Assembly (NCBI GenBank): GCA_038363925.1
Contig: JAQQWL010000007.1
Coordinates: 620,001 to 684,000, forward strand
Length of the DNA stretch: 64,000 nt
Source of the DNA: Apiospora phragmitis
Taxonomy: Eukaryota; Ascomycota; Sordariomycetes; Amphisphaeriales; Apiosporaceae
Reading direction: 5' to 3'
Within the stretch, counting starts at the first letter, position 1, and every line of letters starts with the position of its first letter. Under the pieces are notes generated by a model. The model was not told where the DNA came from. It saw only the letters and a program-made list of their open reading frames with translations, and made no database searches. Shown here piece after piece: positions 1-11,330 of the stretch. A program made the position numbers and the translations under genes.

Positions 1-115
1 CGTGATTGGCGTCGTCGGTGCAAGCATCATCGTAGTAGAAGTTGCACCACATTGCTTGTGATGAAGGAAGCAATACGGCAGTCAAAATAGTGCCGAGGGC
101 ACCAGAAGGCTTCAT
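1..115 (-). CDS. Secreted cysteine-containing protein, 5' end only
   Basis: Reading the minus strand from an ATG at 115 gives 38 open codons up to the window edge, so the gene is cut off. The N-terminus starts MKPSGALGTILTAVLL and continues PSSQA, a good signal peptide (a lysine, then a hydrophobic core, then a small-residue cleavage site). The mature part begins with WCNFYYDDAC, already carrying two cysteines. A TATA-like element lies about 95 bases upstream of the ATG. Small secreted cysteine-bearing proteins with this layout are common in filamentous fungi. The family cannot be named from so short a piece. The start is supported by the signal peptide and the promoter; the rest of the gene is outside the window. 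Confidence 0.6.
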   Translation of the reverse strand, partial: MKPSGALGTILTAVLLPSSQAMWCNFYYDDACTDDANH

Positions 116-207
116 GGTGGAGATATGGATGGGAACCTCGGTGCAACTTGCTTGTCGAAGATGTTGGAAAAGATGCTGGGCGGAAGAAGGACAGATGGGA
201 CTTGGTA

Positions 208-221
208 AGATATTTATATCT
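208..221 (-). promoter_or_regulatory. TATA box of the left-edge secreted gene
   Basis: On the minus strand the sequence reads GATATAAATATC, followed by a pyrimidine-rich leader and then the ATG at 115. The spacing of about 95 bases is usual for fungal TATA-driven secreted-protein genes. Confidence 0.45.
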
Positions 222-239
222 CTACCTCTCCCATAGTTA

Positions 240-1387
240 TCCGTGGTGTCGATATTGCAAGCGAACCTCTTTTACGGCCCTGGAAGATGACCGCGCTTAC
301 GGATTCAGGTGAATGTCATCTCATCTTACATGTTTGCCCCCAGTTTCAACCGGATAAAGTGTGACCTACTTCGCCTTGTGCGACTATGCTGTGATAAGCG
401 CGAAGCCGCTTTTACTGTACGATTCTGCTACTTCCCTGGCGGGCAAGTGCATATATTATTCCCAGAGACGCTAATTAAATGAGGCCTCGAGTTCCCAGAC
501 GTTCGGGCCGCTCCCGCTATTTGCCAGCAATCACTACCTAGATGGCGTGTTACCGTGGCCCCGAGACGCAGGAAAGAAATCGAAGATCGTTCGCTTTTAT
601 TATAATGTAATTAATATCCGTCCAAGTGGAACAGATTGCTTGTAAACGGTGGTATCGATCAGGGTATATCTGTACGTAGCAGCGTTCTTTCAATTGGTAG
701 GGTGATGCAGCTCTTATGTCTTTGGATGGACACGATGATACATCGCGATGCATCCGAGCATCTTATGAGACGCTCGGTACTATCATTATCTTAGCTGCGC
801 TCTTCACTGCCGATGGAAGTATTTGCTTACACTGGCATAGACACTGCCAGAGCAGCATATTCTCTATTGAGCTCCTACATGGGATTGGCTGCGTATTCAG
901 GGGGTAGTCGATCACGTGATATCCTAATAGTGCATCTAGTACAAGTAAACGGTTTCGAATATAGAACTAAAGTAAGAGAAGTATCTCTACTATCAACTGG
1001 CGTAATTGCAGTTGTTATATCCTTTACACCTGGGCCTTTTGAAGTCGTGACGTTCGCACATCCATGTTGGTATCAGCGTCATGACGGCATACTTACACCA
1101 CGATGTATTATGACATAATTTGTAACGCCCGAAGCAAGCAAAAACACTTCATGGACCTTTTCAAATAGTAATCATTGAGATAGAATGGGATAATTGGAAT
1201 GGAAATCGTCTACCGTTTTTTTGGTAACGTCACCTTAAACCAGTCCATAGAACTATAGGGCTACAATTCAGGGGTTGTGCTCCTGGTTTTTCCCCTTTCT
1301 ATCATCACCTGCACAACAGCCTCGCTTGCTACCACCTGGGCGCACTCAAAAGCCTTCGTAATCGATTTCCATCTCTCTCATCCCAGT
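240..1387. other. Intergenic, no gene recognised
   Basis: Only short open frames without start context, introns or family motifs are present on either strand. I see nothing I can support here. Confidence 0.5.
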
Positions 1388-1610
1388 CTAGCACAAGTTC
1401 TTCAATGCCGCTTCCACAGAATACATTCGCCTGCAGAACGTATAATGAGCGGCCGCCAGGTTGTTTTGTGTTTCGGCTCTCCTGGTTACGATGTCACCGA
1501 TCTTAGTTTGATCTTCGATGAAGTGAAATTTGACGTTAATGTTCTTAGTTACCGAGTGATACGTTGGGTTTTGGGTGATATTGAGTGCAGTATCATTCTA
1601 ATGTTTAGTG
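1388..1610 (-). pseudogene. Ty1/copia retrotransposon pol relic (RNase H C-terminus)
   Basis: The minus-strand frame ending at the stop at 1388-1390 contains DTALNITQNPTYHSVTKN followed by INVKFHFIEDQTKIGDIVT. This matches the end of Ty1/copia RNase H, where a DNQ-A-L-x(2)-NP block is followed by a YHxRTKHIDVKxHFIRE-like block. Just upstream, near 1598, an in-frame TAG interrupts the reading, and beyond it the similarity is lost, so the element is dead. The frame then ends about 35 codons after the conserved block, as copia polyproteins do. The family call rests on remembered motif patterns, not on a search. Confidence 0.55.
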
Positions 1611-1829
1611 GCACCTTGTTCACTTTTGCTTGTGGAATGCGCAGATTATACGATCTGCTGGTGTTCCAAGCTCGTCCATCACGTAGGCATACCTTTCATG
1701 ACTTCGTCGAATCTAAAAGACTCATTAGAAACATCCCAACAAAACCTTTTAGGCCGACGATATACCTCGCGCAAATCTCCTGGCACTCACTCCGCTTTCT
1801 ACTTTTCCGCACGGAGCAGGAGGCCGGGG

Positions 1830-2395
1830 CCTAAGTCTGTCGTTTGCTACTTAATTGTATTTCGTACGGGTAGACTGCCGGGTCTTTTCTTGGGTTTGGT
1901 GTCGTACGGACTGTTGCTGCTAGAGGACGGCGGTCCTTTAGGAGGGTTGTAGTGGTTGACAGTCTGTGCATTCCCGACCAGATTCCTTCTTCGGCTGCTT
2001 CGCCCGATGCAACGTACTCGAGTTCTAGAACTGTTCCTCGTTGTTATTCGGTTTGGACTCTGATCACAGCTGCGCCTCCGCCCTTGATTTCAAGTGCGTC
2101 ATCGGGTTCGTTCAGTTGCTCAAGATTGTACTTCAGGTTGACGATCTCCTCCTTGAGATCAGCAATGTGCTTCTTGTACAATGTCGACGTGTTCGGTCCT
2201 GAGCTGTTGCTAGCGTCCAACAAGACGCCGACTTTGTCCTTGAGCTGTTGGACCTTCTTCAGATGCTTCGCTCGGATCATCTTGCTATTATCATACAACA
2301 CCTTGATCTTGTTGAGCAGCGAGCGGCACATCGCGTCAGTAGTCTTGAGGTTTGCAACAAGCTCCTCCTCGGATCTCATTACCTCCCTGTCATAG
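1830..2395 (-). pseudogene. Coiled-coil ORF remnant, possibly retroelement gag
   Basis: An ATG at 2379 on the minus strand opens a 111-codon frame rich in K, E and L with heptad-like spacing (for example LKDKVGVLLDASN and KKHIADLKEEIVNLKYNLEQ). It ends at a stop at 2044, but beyond that stop the same strand still reads in protein-like fashion. The composition and the nearby copia relic, on the same strand but downstream, suggest a gag-like piece. No zinc knuckle is visible. It could also be an unrelated small coiled-coil gene; I do not recognise it. Confidence 0.25.
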
Positions 2396-4321
2396 TCAGT
2401 TGTTGTTCTTCAGCTCCTTAGAGCCAGCAGATTGGTTGTAGCCACGCCAGTGACTACTCCATCTCCATTCCAGGCTCATCGGTGCCTTATTGAACGCGTG
2501 CCGTGATTAGCTCATCCTCTAGTTTAGGCTGGGAGGCTCTCCGAGGCCGCATGTTTGAACTCTGGGCAGCCATTTTACTGCATATAGGGTCCAGTGCGTA
2601 GACCAGAACTGAGGACGTAGGTCTAGCCCGGATGATTGAATTCTTGGGCATGAACAAGTTCGGTCGAACTCTGGAATTTGCTGTTGAGTGGTGACCGATC
2701 TCCCATCGATAACCGAGTCTGGTGACATTATGACCAGGAGAGTTGATACAAAAAACAACTTGCCTGATGTACTAGCCAAAGCACTGTACAAAAACATGTT
2801 CAAGATGTTCGTGAGGGGAATGATGGGCATTAAAACATTAAGAGCATCCAAATTAAAGTCGCTTTTTTGGGCATGCAAGACAGCGAGTCGAGAGTTCCGA
2901 GAATAGAGATTGAAGAACCCCGGTTACGACTTCACAGACCCCTAGTTAATCCGGTTCATCACTGGACTGAACATTGTTCTTATCGAACTACGCCCGTGCA
3001 TGTTTTTCGTCGTCAATGTGCTTGCTTGGGCGCAGGCCCGTCGGTATCGTTGTCGCAGTCGCTGGAGTCATATTTAAACGTTGTTGCCGCCCTTGTTGTC
3101 TGCTGTTCGTCTTAGATGGGTCTTGGTGGCCGGTCGTGTTCGTACTCCTCCTGGGGGGGGGGGGGTGCTGAGGAGTGCGATGTAGTACTTTTGCTCGTCC
3201 CCCCTTTTCCCGCTCGAATTGGTCCCCTAATCGGGACGTTAAAGTGCTCAATCAACTTGCGGGCGCCTTGCTCCATCATGGTTCCCCTTGAGCGGGCAGA
3301 CCCCGTCGACCGTTGCCGTAGCTGAGCTGCTTCAGCTGTGCTACATGGCTGCATTGGTTGTACGCCTTCCCTGGTTCTCCCTACCTCATCATCGTCCACC
3401 TCGTTTAACAACTTCACCGGGATATCCATGGCATCGGTGTAATGGGACCATGGTAGAGATTCCATCGTTAGATTCACGATCCACATCACCCAATATGCTC
3501 GATGGGTTTATCCTCGTTGTCACGAAGTTTGTGATGGTGGAAAGACCCCCCCTGTTCCGAGTCTTCTTCTTCGTCGATTGTCCGTTCACCCCCTCTGATT
3601 TCCTTGGTACAGTCTGCCTCGTACCTAACTAGGTCTCAGGCCTTGAAGAGCTGCGATTGGTCACAATTATGAGCCAGACAATTACAGGACCAGACCGAGG
3701 ACGAGGCGACCACGGAATGGCCGAGGGCGAAGCCGCCTCTGTCGGGATCCAAGTCAACTCGATACCGCTGCTGTCTCGCCTGGATGAGTAGCTTCTCTCC
3801 AATGCGGACAGACGAGCAGGCTTCCAGTCCGGTGGTGTGTTGTGCCAACTTGGCCTTGTGATGTAGGGGTGTGTGCAGGAAGTAAGAAGAAGGAAAGCCT
3901 AGGTGTAATGTGCCAACTTGGACTTGTGGTGCCGGGATGGTACCCGCGACCGGTCTCGGCGCCGGCGGTCTCGTTCTTGCAAGACTCCAGCGAGCCGGCG
4001 TCCTTTCAGATGGGTGTCTCAATGGTGTCCCTCTCCTTGTCGGTGTCCTCGGTGGAAAAGGTCTTTCAGGGGCTTTTAGACCTTCGACATAGCCCTTAGT
4101 AATGGTTGGGGCCTCGTAGATCTTTTATAGATTCTAAAACGTTTCTAGTGGCATCCTGGACATTGAAATAACGGACTCCGGTATTGATTAGGGGCATGCG
4201 TTTCCAAGGTATGGTAGTTGGTGGTGGGCAAGCGGCTAGTATCGAGCGACCACGAGAAGGAAGTGAAAGACGAGAAGAAAGAGAAGGAAGTGAGCCACGG
4301 ATAGCAGGGCTGGGACGGATT
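2396..4321. other. Degenerate region with minus-strand ORF debris and a poly-G tract
   Basis: No intact gene. The minus strand between about 3489 and 2990 has a protein-like reading (for example ARKLIEHFNVPIRGPIRAG) that ends at a stop at 3112 and then continues open in the same frame, as expected of decayed coding sequence. A run of 12-13 G lies near 3152-3164. A roughly 22-bp near-direct repeat (core GTGCCAACTTGG) occurs at about 3842 and 3908. Confidence 0.3.
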
Positions 4322-4747
4322 TCAAACTGTTGAAATCCGCCCACGTTGGCGTCCCGTATCAGGTGCGACGCGAGGGAAAGGCTCTGGTGTCGTTGACTCT
4401 ACCGCAGGGGTATGCTCACGACATATAGAGCCGTAGTATTCGGACATTTCGTTCCTGATGGTCATTAAGCTGTTAATAAAAGTGCTTGGAGACCAAATAA
4501 TGTTGGGCAAATCAGGCATGCTCTCTACGATGCCCCTAACCGCTGAACCCCGCACCAGCTCCCGGTGGGCCTCGAATATGTCGTCCAGCCGCAGATGGTA
4601 GTCGTCAGGCCGGGGCACGGGCGGCTGGCCGAGCTCGCGCGCGCGACGCTGTGGGAGGGGCGGCGGGGGCAGTGGCGGAACGAGCCCGTACGGCGCTGGC
4701 TCGACCGGCTGCAAGACTTCCGGCGCGCCCATCTCGTCAATACGCAC
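4322..4747 (-). pseudogene. Proline-rich ORF remnant, unknown
   Basis: This minus-strand frame of 141 codons has a proline/arginine-rich N-terminal half and then an acidic-amphipathic stretch (PRPDDYHLRLDDIFEAHREL). The local GC content is much higher than the surroundings, at 4560-4790. I do not recognise a family. It sits in the same orientation as the other debris of 2-11 kb and may belong to a dead mobile element. Confidence 0.22.
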
Positions 4748-4913
4748 GTCTGGGGCGGGCAGCCGGGCCGGGGCCGGAGATTATGACGCTGCGGGGCGTC
4801 CGGACCGTCTGGCCCAAGGTGAAGAAGACTCGGAACTGGTCGATGTGCGCCTCGAGGGCGCCCGCGGCGTCTACTACACACGGGCACTGGATTCTGGTTT
4901 GAACGGTCCAGTT

Positions 4914-5330
4914 TTAAAACCAGTTCCAAGATGTGTGTGCGGCCGACAAATGGGACGACCCAAAGGAACGCTTAATTACAGGCACCTTCAGGGCATGATT
5001 GCCTATCCCGTGCCGCCCTGCTTGGTACAGTATTCCAAGTGCGTGATCCAAAAGATTGCTTCGGTACCCAATCCTGCTGTGAGGTCCGTCGCCATAGCAT
5101 CTGAGGGAAGGGTTGTTGGTGTAACGCAAGTGCTTGGACATGGACTTGTTCCACTCCTTGGCATCCTCAGTCGCGGCCATGAACAGAGTGATCTCTTCAA
5201 GTTCATCGAACTTCATTCCCGAGGTTTGGCATTCTCTTACCAACTTCTGCCCCTTGGTCACGAACTTGACCGGATCCTTCTGATCTGATGCGACGGCCCA
5301 AAGGAACGTTTAGTTTGACGTCTCGAACCA
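4914..5330 (-). pseudogene. ORF remnant, unknown
   Basis: The minus strand reads VASDQKDPVKFVTKGQKLV and then RECQTSGMKFDELEEITLFM continuously, with realistic amino-acid composition, but no start context, no intron signals and no full-length frame. A short near-repeat (core CCCAAAGGAACG) occurs at about 4959 and 5295 at its two ends. Unknown function, probably decayed. Confidence 0.22.
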
Positions 5331-8300
5331 TGTCTTGCGGATCTCCGAGTAACAAAGGGGCTGATATTGCCCTAACCAATAACCAGCATGTGATGAGTCC
5401 AGCATTGTGGACCGATGGTAAACCCAAGTAACGCAGGGCGAATGCAGTGTGTCGTGGGTTTGTTACCCGGCCAGCTCGCCATGTCGCGAATCTGCTGGGA
5501 TATACTCAACTCAACGCTGTAGTGTGCGTAAAGGCTTTCCCCTGGGAGATGGAGGAATGGCTGGTTGTGGGGTTCTTCTCCTTCGGGTGATTCATCTCTT
5601 CAAGCCAGCCGAACGGTTGGGAATAAAGTATGTCTTCATCCTCAAAGCTGTCAGGGGTGCTTAGTTACTCCGACCGAGATTCGGCTCCTCGAAATTGACT
5701 TGGTCCCAAAGCTTCTTGTAATAGAAGTTGGCAATGGACTCGGGTATGTCCGGCTTGGGCTCCTTGGCCTCTCCCTTCTCGTCTTGGGAAGGCTTGTCGA
5801 CAACAGGCGTCTCCTAGCGGGACAGACTCGAGTGAAACCACGGGTCCAGTAAACCTTGGTGCCCGGCTCGGGAGGGACCATACGCCAATACATTTATCGC
5901 CTTGCGCTCGGCTGCTATGCGACAACTAGGGAATCTGGTCACTCAAGCGCGTTATGAACTAAGTCTCAAAGGTCGAATTCCATGTTCATTTCCCTCAGGG
6001 TCGAAAAATCGACAGGGCGCCACAGGAACCATTACTGGTATGTCGACTTGAGCCTCCTTTGTGGTGTCCACCCAAAGTGCAAGTTCATTGTTGCTTCACC
6101 AGAATCAGGTTGCTCAGGGTCCGAGTGACGTTTCAAGCAACCCGAGCTTGTAGTTATAACGACCGCGACTCACGAGGGCTTGCACAAAGTGGTGGTCGGG
6201 GCCCATGGAAGGCATCTCGGAGGCTCGGAGCTGGGTATCGACTCCTGCTCCGGCGTCGGGGAAGAGAATAGTAAGAGGGCTACGACTATAGAATGAAGGC
6301 GGCCGCCAAGATGAACTAACCGATAGACGAGGCCCACTGCCACGTGCCGCCAATGTGTTGCTCGCGCTTATCGACGGTTGTCAGTAAGCTTATCTATCTG
6401 TCTGTCCCGGATTTCTTGCAAAATACCAGCAAGGTATCCGCTTCATGACGTAGAAACCTTGTAATGGTTTCCTCGATCAACCGGTGTCAGTCTATGATCC
6501 CGCATAGTGTCGAATTGGGCAGTCTGATGAATTTTGAGACCCTACAAGTCATAGTCGTTACGAAGGTTCACCAATACATAGGGACTTCGACGATAGGCGC
6601 TGCCTCCTTTACACCTCTAGGAAAAGATATGCCTAGCGATGCTGCAGCATGATACCATCTTTGACCATGGCTTTGATGGTGTTTTCTAAGGCATGCTCGA
6701 TACGGTTGCGTGTGGCCTGCTGGAACTGCACGTTCAGCAGTCGCTTCGGATGGCCCCAGGCCAGCAAAAGTCCGGCTCAAATGTAAGTGAAGGCTGTAGG
6801 GGCATAGTTGTGGCGGTATTGTATGTGGGCGTCGACTGCGAAGTAGATGGCGTGCAGGCTTAGGCGAGGCCGTTGCAGCCGGTGAGGGGCTCCAGGGGCG
6901 GCTGGGAGAGCTCGGGGACGGCGGGGGTGGAAGACAGCATGCTGATGGAAGTTAAGTAGGTGGGTGACTGGCTGGCTGCCTAGGCAGAAGAGTCTTGGCC
7001 TCGCTCTCAAACCTATTTGCCTTCTCCTTGGCTGCCTGCTCGGAGCGTACAGGTGGATGCTGGGTTTCTGTTGAAGACACACTTGATTTAGTGTGGATGA
7101 TAGATGGGTACGGGGTCGGCATGATGCCGATCTAGTACATTGCTGCATAGGTAGCTAGTGAGAAAAACACAGTGTGAAGCCGCGTGTGTGTGACACAATA
7201 GCGAGATCGTGTAAGATGTCCATGATTTTGTCAAAAGGGAGCTCGTCTACCTGTAGAGGGCTGATCCGTACAGGGGAACATCCTTGAGGCCCCAGGCTCC
7301 TTCCGACTCGCCGTCCTCACGGATGCTGAGCGTCTTCTCCAGACCCTCCCTGAACCAGGGCTGCCAGCCAAGCACCCCCTCTTCATTGTTTTTGCAGAAG
7401 GCCTCGCCGATCTCGGTGTTGCTGTCATGCTTATCCCCTTCCTCCATCCGCGTGGCGTCGTCCGTCGCGATAATTATAAGCTCGAGACGGACGCGGAGCG
7501 TGAGCTTCGGCAGCCCCGGCCTGGCGGATCTTGGCAGCCGTTGAATGATGGCCGAATTCCATTACGGTCTCGAACCAGTACCTTGCCTCAATGCCAACAT
7601 TGTTAAAGCTGACAGGCTTTATGTTGAGCCCCATTAATACATATCTCTATCTCAAGTCATAACATCCAATACGATTTCGATCGTAGTATCGCAATCTGGA
7701 ATGTAGATTCTCTTAACTACTACCAGCTTTGAGCCTGGTCATTGTAGCATACCGGCAGGAGGACCTGCATCAGAGTGCAGCTAGGCTGCGTAGATCGAAA
7801 GTCCCTCGACCAACGTGTGGGGGTTCAGCAGGAATTAGGCTGGGGTCATGGGATCCTCCTTGGTGCCGATGCCCCATGCGACACGAGCTTGACATGGTTC
7901 GTGGCGCGCCGCACCAGGGCGCGGCTATAGTCCTGCATTGTATTTTGATTCTAGTCGGTAGGATCCATTCGGCTTCCTGGGCTAGCACGAGTATACTGAG
8001 GCCGCATGCGAGCTCGATGCTGTTTGACACCGGTCGGTACTGCGTGGAGATAAATCCACCCGGCTAATCGTGGTTGAGATTGAGCTCCCCAAGGATGTGG
8101 AGCGCCATTTCGTTGACGGGCATTGTGATTAATAGGATGTTAGATGTGATCATATTCCTCCGTAGAATCAGTTGCTGATACTCGGTCGATGTGACGTCCG
8201 GTAAAGCCGCCGTCGCCGGGTGTTGCAGAACAACGGCAGCTATATTACCAGCACCAATGCCACCACCACCGCGGCCACTGTTCCAGCCACCACTAGGGAT

Positions 8301-10100
8301 CGATCTTGATTCGGACCTCGAGGTGGACCTTGAGTCAGACCTTGAATTCGAAGAAGAAGAAGAAGGCGCAAGTGAGGCAGACCCTGGAGAGTGAGCGTTG
8401 GCTTGTAGTCCCCTCGGGAGGGAAGTTCTGGTTTAGTTGAGGAGCGCACCATTGAAAACCCGCACGCTTCAAGTCTCCCCTCTTGCGTGAAACAGCGTCT
8501 ACGGAAGGTGATGGAGTTGCAACGTCGCTCTCCTCATCGTCCTAGTCCAAGTTCGCCTTGGTGGAGGGCCATACCTGAGATTGCTTGGCTTTTTGCGACG
8601 GGGCAATATCCGATGTAGGCGTTTCCGCTGCCCTGCCAGCAGCACCTGTCACTTTTTTCTCCTGGGGCATATACAGACCCGGGGCCATGCCGAGGGAAGT
8701 TGTGTTCTTTTTGGGCGCTCTCACCACCTTTATCTCTTCCATGTAGCCGCGCTGCTGGGCGCTTTTCTTCGGAGGTATGAAGGTGGTTCTGATCATTAAG
8801 AGTCCGCAACTATTACTTCTAGAGGTTTTCAATATTTTCGTCACTACGAATGCGCAAGGCATCACGGTGGTCTTCGCTGAGGGACTTGAGCTTATCGAGT
8901 GTCTCGTCGGGCGAGACCAGATCCGAGTGCAAATTAGATCGCGAAGGTGATACAGAATGACGATGATTTGACAACACGGGCATGTGTTTCATTGACAATG
9001 CCTTGTGTCTGCCCAAATCCTCTCGCACGGAGGGCGTTTAGGAGGACTTGTTTGATCTTGCATGTGCTTTGTGCTTGTTGTCTGGGTGTGTAGTTGTCTC
9101 TCCATGCTGCTCTTGTAGGGTGGAGAGCTTCTTGTCAAAGCCTTCGATGATTTTGTCCACCCTTTAATTTAATTTAACCGCGTCTCGTCCACGTCCACTT
9201 CCGATTCCGATTCCGATTCCGATTCTGCTACCGCCGCCCCCGATAACATCATCGGGAACATCCTCTTCCTCAGCTCCAGGTCCCGCCCATGTCGTCGTCT
9301 TCCTCCCTCTATGCCACCACGCCCTGTGGAAGGAGAACTTCCAGGCGCATCCGGATCAACGAGCAAAGCATGGCTACGAAAAGTAAAGGGTCGACAAAAT
9401 CATCGGATGTCATGAACTTTCTCCGCCCTGGCTTTTGCGGAGATTTTACTGGGTACGTTTAGGTTTTGTGTATGGCGTCCGTGTGGAATTATTTAGGGTT
9501 ACTGAGGAACCTCTTCACCGGCCGTCGCATGGATGAAGGCTTCGGCGGCTGAGATGGTGTGCCTAAGTCAGATGCTAGCAAGCTCGGAGCTTCACGTACT
9601 ACAGCCGGCAGAGGTTGAATCACGACTGGGACTCGATAAATCACAACAGGGGATTCATAAAACACGGCCGACGGGCGAGGTCGAGGTTGTGGTCGGGATT
9701 GTGGTCGATGTTGACGCAGAGAGCAAGCAGGTGTGGCCTGTACCTCAGGAGTGGCGTGATGCTGGGGGAAAGTCTATTCCTCAGAGCCCCCTGCCTCCAA
9801 TCTACCCTCCAAGGCAGCCAGGGAAGCGTGGTGGACATCTACCCGCCGAGACCCGGGTCATCTTGACACAACTCCTACATCCCGGGCAATGTCAGGTCTG
9901 CACTGGGTCTGTATGAAATCCCAATCCTTTCTCACCTGCCCAAACCCCTCAGGGGTCTGGATCCTGCCCAGCTCGGCCTTCAAGCGGTCTCTCCTGATCC
10001 ATTCTTGCGTGTGCATGCCGTGACTTTAGACGGGTACGTATCGCCGGCTGCTATATTTGCAACGCATGTATCGTTCTGTGTTTGACTAGGAGAGATGCAC
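5331..10100. other. Degenerate intergenic region, no intact gene
   Basis: There are only short frames. Protein-like but broken minus-strand stretches occur at 7231-7634 (for example LGWQPWFREGLEKTLSIRE) and 8534-9028. Low-complexity acidic repeats appear at 8290-8370 (Asp/Leu/Glu codons) and at 9196-9227 as a run of GATTCC hexamers. No family could be recognised. Confidence 0.35.
9196..9227. repeat. GATTCC hexamer microsatellite
   Basis: About five tandem copies of GATTCC (CGATTCCGATTCC pattern). On the minus strand they read as Ser-Glu repeats. Confidence 0.7.
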
Positions 10101-10426
10101 GATGTCGACGAGGTCTTAAGAGAGTTATCTGCCAATCTTAATATCAAACGGTACAAGCCCGGGGAATAACGCCAGCGCATAGAAACACAGGCTAATGGGG
10201 GCCTGCTTGGTCAGGACGCGGACTAAGCTCCTCCATCCTCACGTCTATGTCTTCGGACAGGTCCATGGGGTCCATCTCCACGTCCATAGATGCTGATGCC
10301 TCTAGCTCTTCTAGGCCGCACTGACCCCTAGTACCCTGTGACTATATGGGCTGGCGTTCTTCCCCGGGCTTGTACCGTTTGATATTAAGATTGGCAGATA
10401 ACTCTCCTAAGACCTCGTCGACGTCG
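10101..10426. repeat. 80-bp inverted repeat with ~166-bp spacer
   Basis: The arm at 10101-10180 is the reverse complement of the arm at 10347-10426, with about four mismatches in 80 bases by eye. The shared core reads GAGTTATCTGCCAATCTTAA and continues through ATATCAAACGGTACAAGCCC. The left arm on the plus strand and the right arm on the minus strand both encode ELSANLNIKRYKPGE. The arms therefore look like two head-to-head copies of one coding fragment rather than designed transposon ends. Confidence 0.75.
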
Positions 10427-11330
10427 ATGGCGTCTACCTGCCTTGCATCTCCCACAGCCTCTTCGAACCCTGGCAAGTGTTCGAATACCTCACCCGTGAT
10501 ATTCTCACGGCAATTCCGCCAGGTGGACGGGTAGCTGTGATATTGGCAACGCCTGTATCGTGGCGTATCTTGCATCCCGTCTTGTCCCAATCGTGGACCG
10601 GGTCAACCTTTTTGGCGGTCGGCATGCTTGAAGCTGTGCGTCAGGCTGACCCGGAGGGTCTTGATGACAAAACGCGAGGGCGAGCGGAGAAAGAGTATCA
10701 TCCAGGTTGTGGGAAGACCGACGCTATCTCGAAGGAGCCTCTGGTTGCCCGGCTTCCCCCTTTGGCCCAGGTATTGATGGAGCTGTGCATAGGTATACAG
10801 CTCGACATCGCACCTATTCTGGCTGGTTGGGGCGAAGTTCCGGTCCCGCTCTTCCTCGCCGGGTTCGTCAAACCCATACCCGCTTCGAAGCTCGTCGAAG
10901 GCCTCGTCTTTGTCGGGCAAAAAGGGTGACGGGCTGTGAGCGGGGTCCCGGCAGCGAAACCCAGTTCCAACGATGGGGGACCCTGGTGAGGACGAAGAGG
11001 GGGGAGGGGACAGAACTCTCGCCACGGGGGAGTGGGGGGTAAACAGGGAAGTATTCGACTTCCCGGTGGGCGATTGACCGACTCAAGGTGATGATTTCCA
11101 GAGCTTTGAGTGGCGGGTTGGAAAAAAAGGAAAGCAGAGTATTGTTGTGGGTTGTTATATATATAGAATAAAGAATAGTGCGACAGGATTCGGAGCGACT
11201 TTGTCTTTTCCCGCGGTTCGAGGCGGGTAGTGTTCCGTAGTAGCCGCCCAGTGTGTCGTCGTGCTGAACGTCGAGGTTCCGGGGAGGTTCTGGGGCTGGC
11301 TCGAGATGGATGCGTTTGGCCAAGCGTCAT
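10427..11330 (-). pseudogene. Minus-strand ORF debris, unknown
   Basis: The minus-strand frames at 11025-10603 and 10590-10342 read like protein (SPFLPDKDEAFDELRSGYGF, DEPGEEERDRNFAP, GFEEAVGDARQVDAIDVDEV) but lie in different frames, with no plausible intron borders found between them. The end of this stretch is the right arm of the inverted repeat. Probably a decayed gene or element ORF; no family recognised. Confidence 0.25.

Noticed and set aside
1277..1834. 185-codon plus-strand frame
   Set aside because: It starts without ATG and lies opposite the copia RNase H relic, which explains the openness.
3152..3164. Poly-G run suggesting a telomere-like or structural element
   Set aside because: A single homopolymer without TTAGGG-type repeats around it; just a microsatellite.
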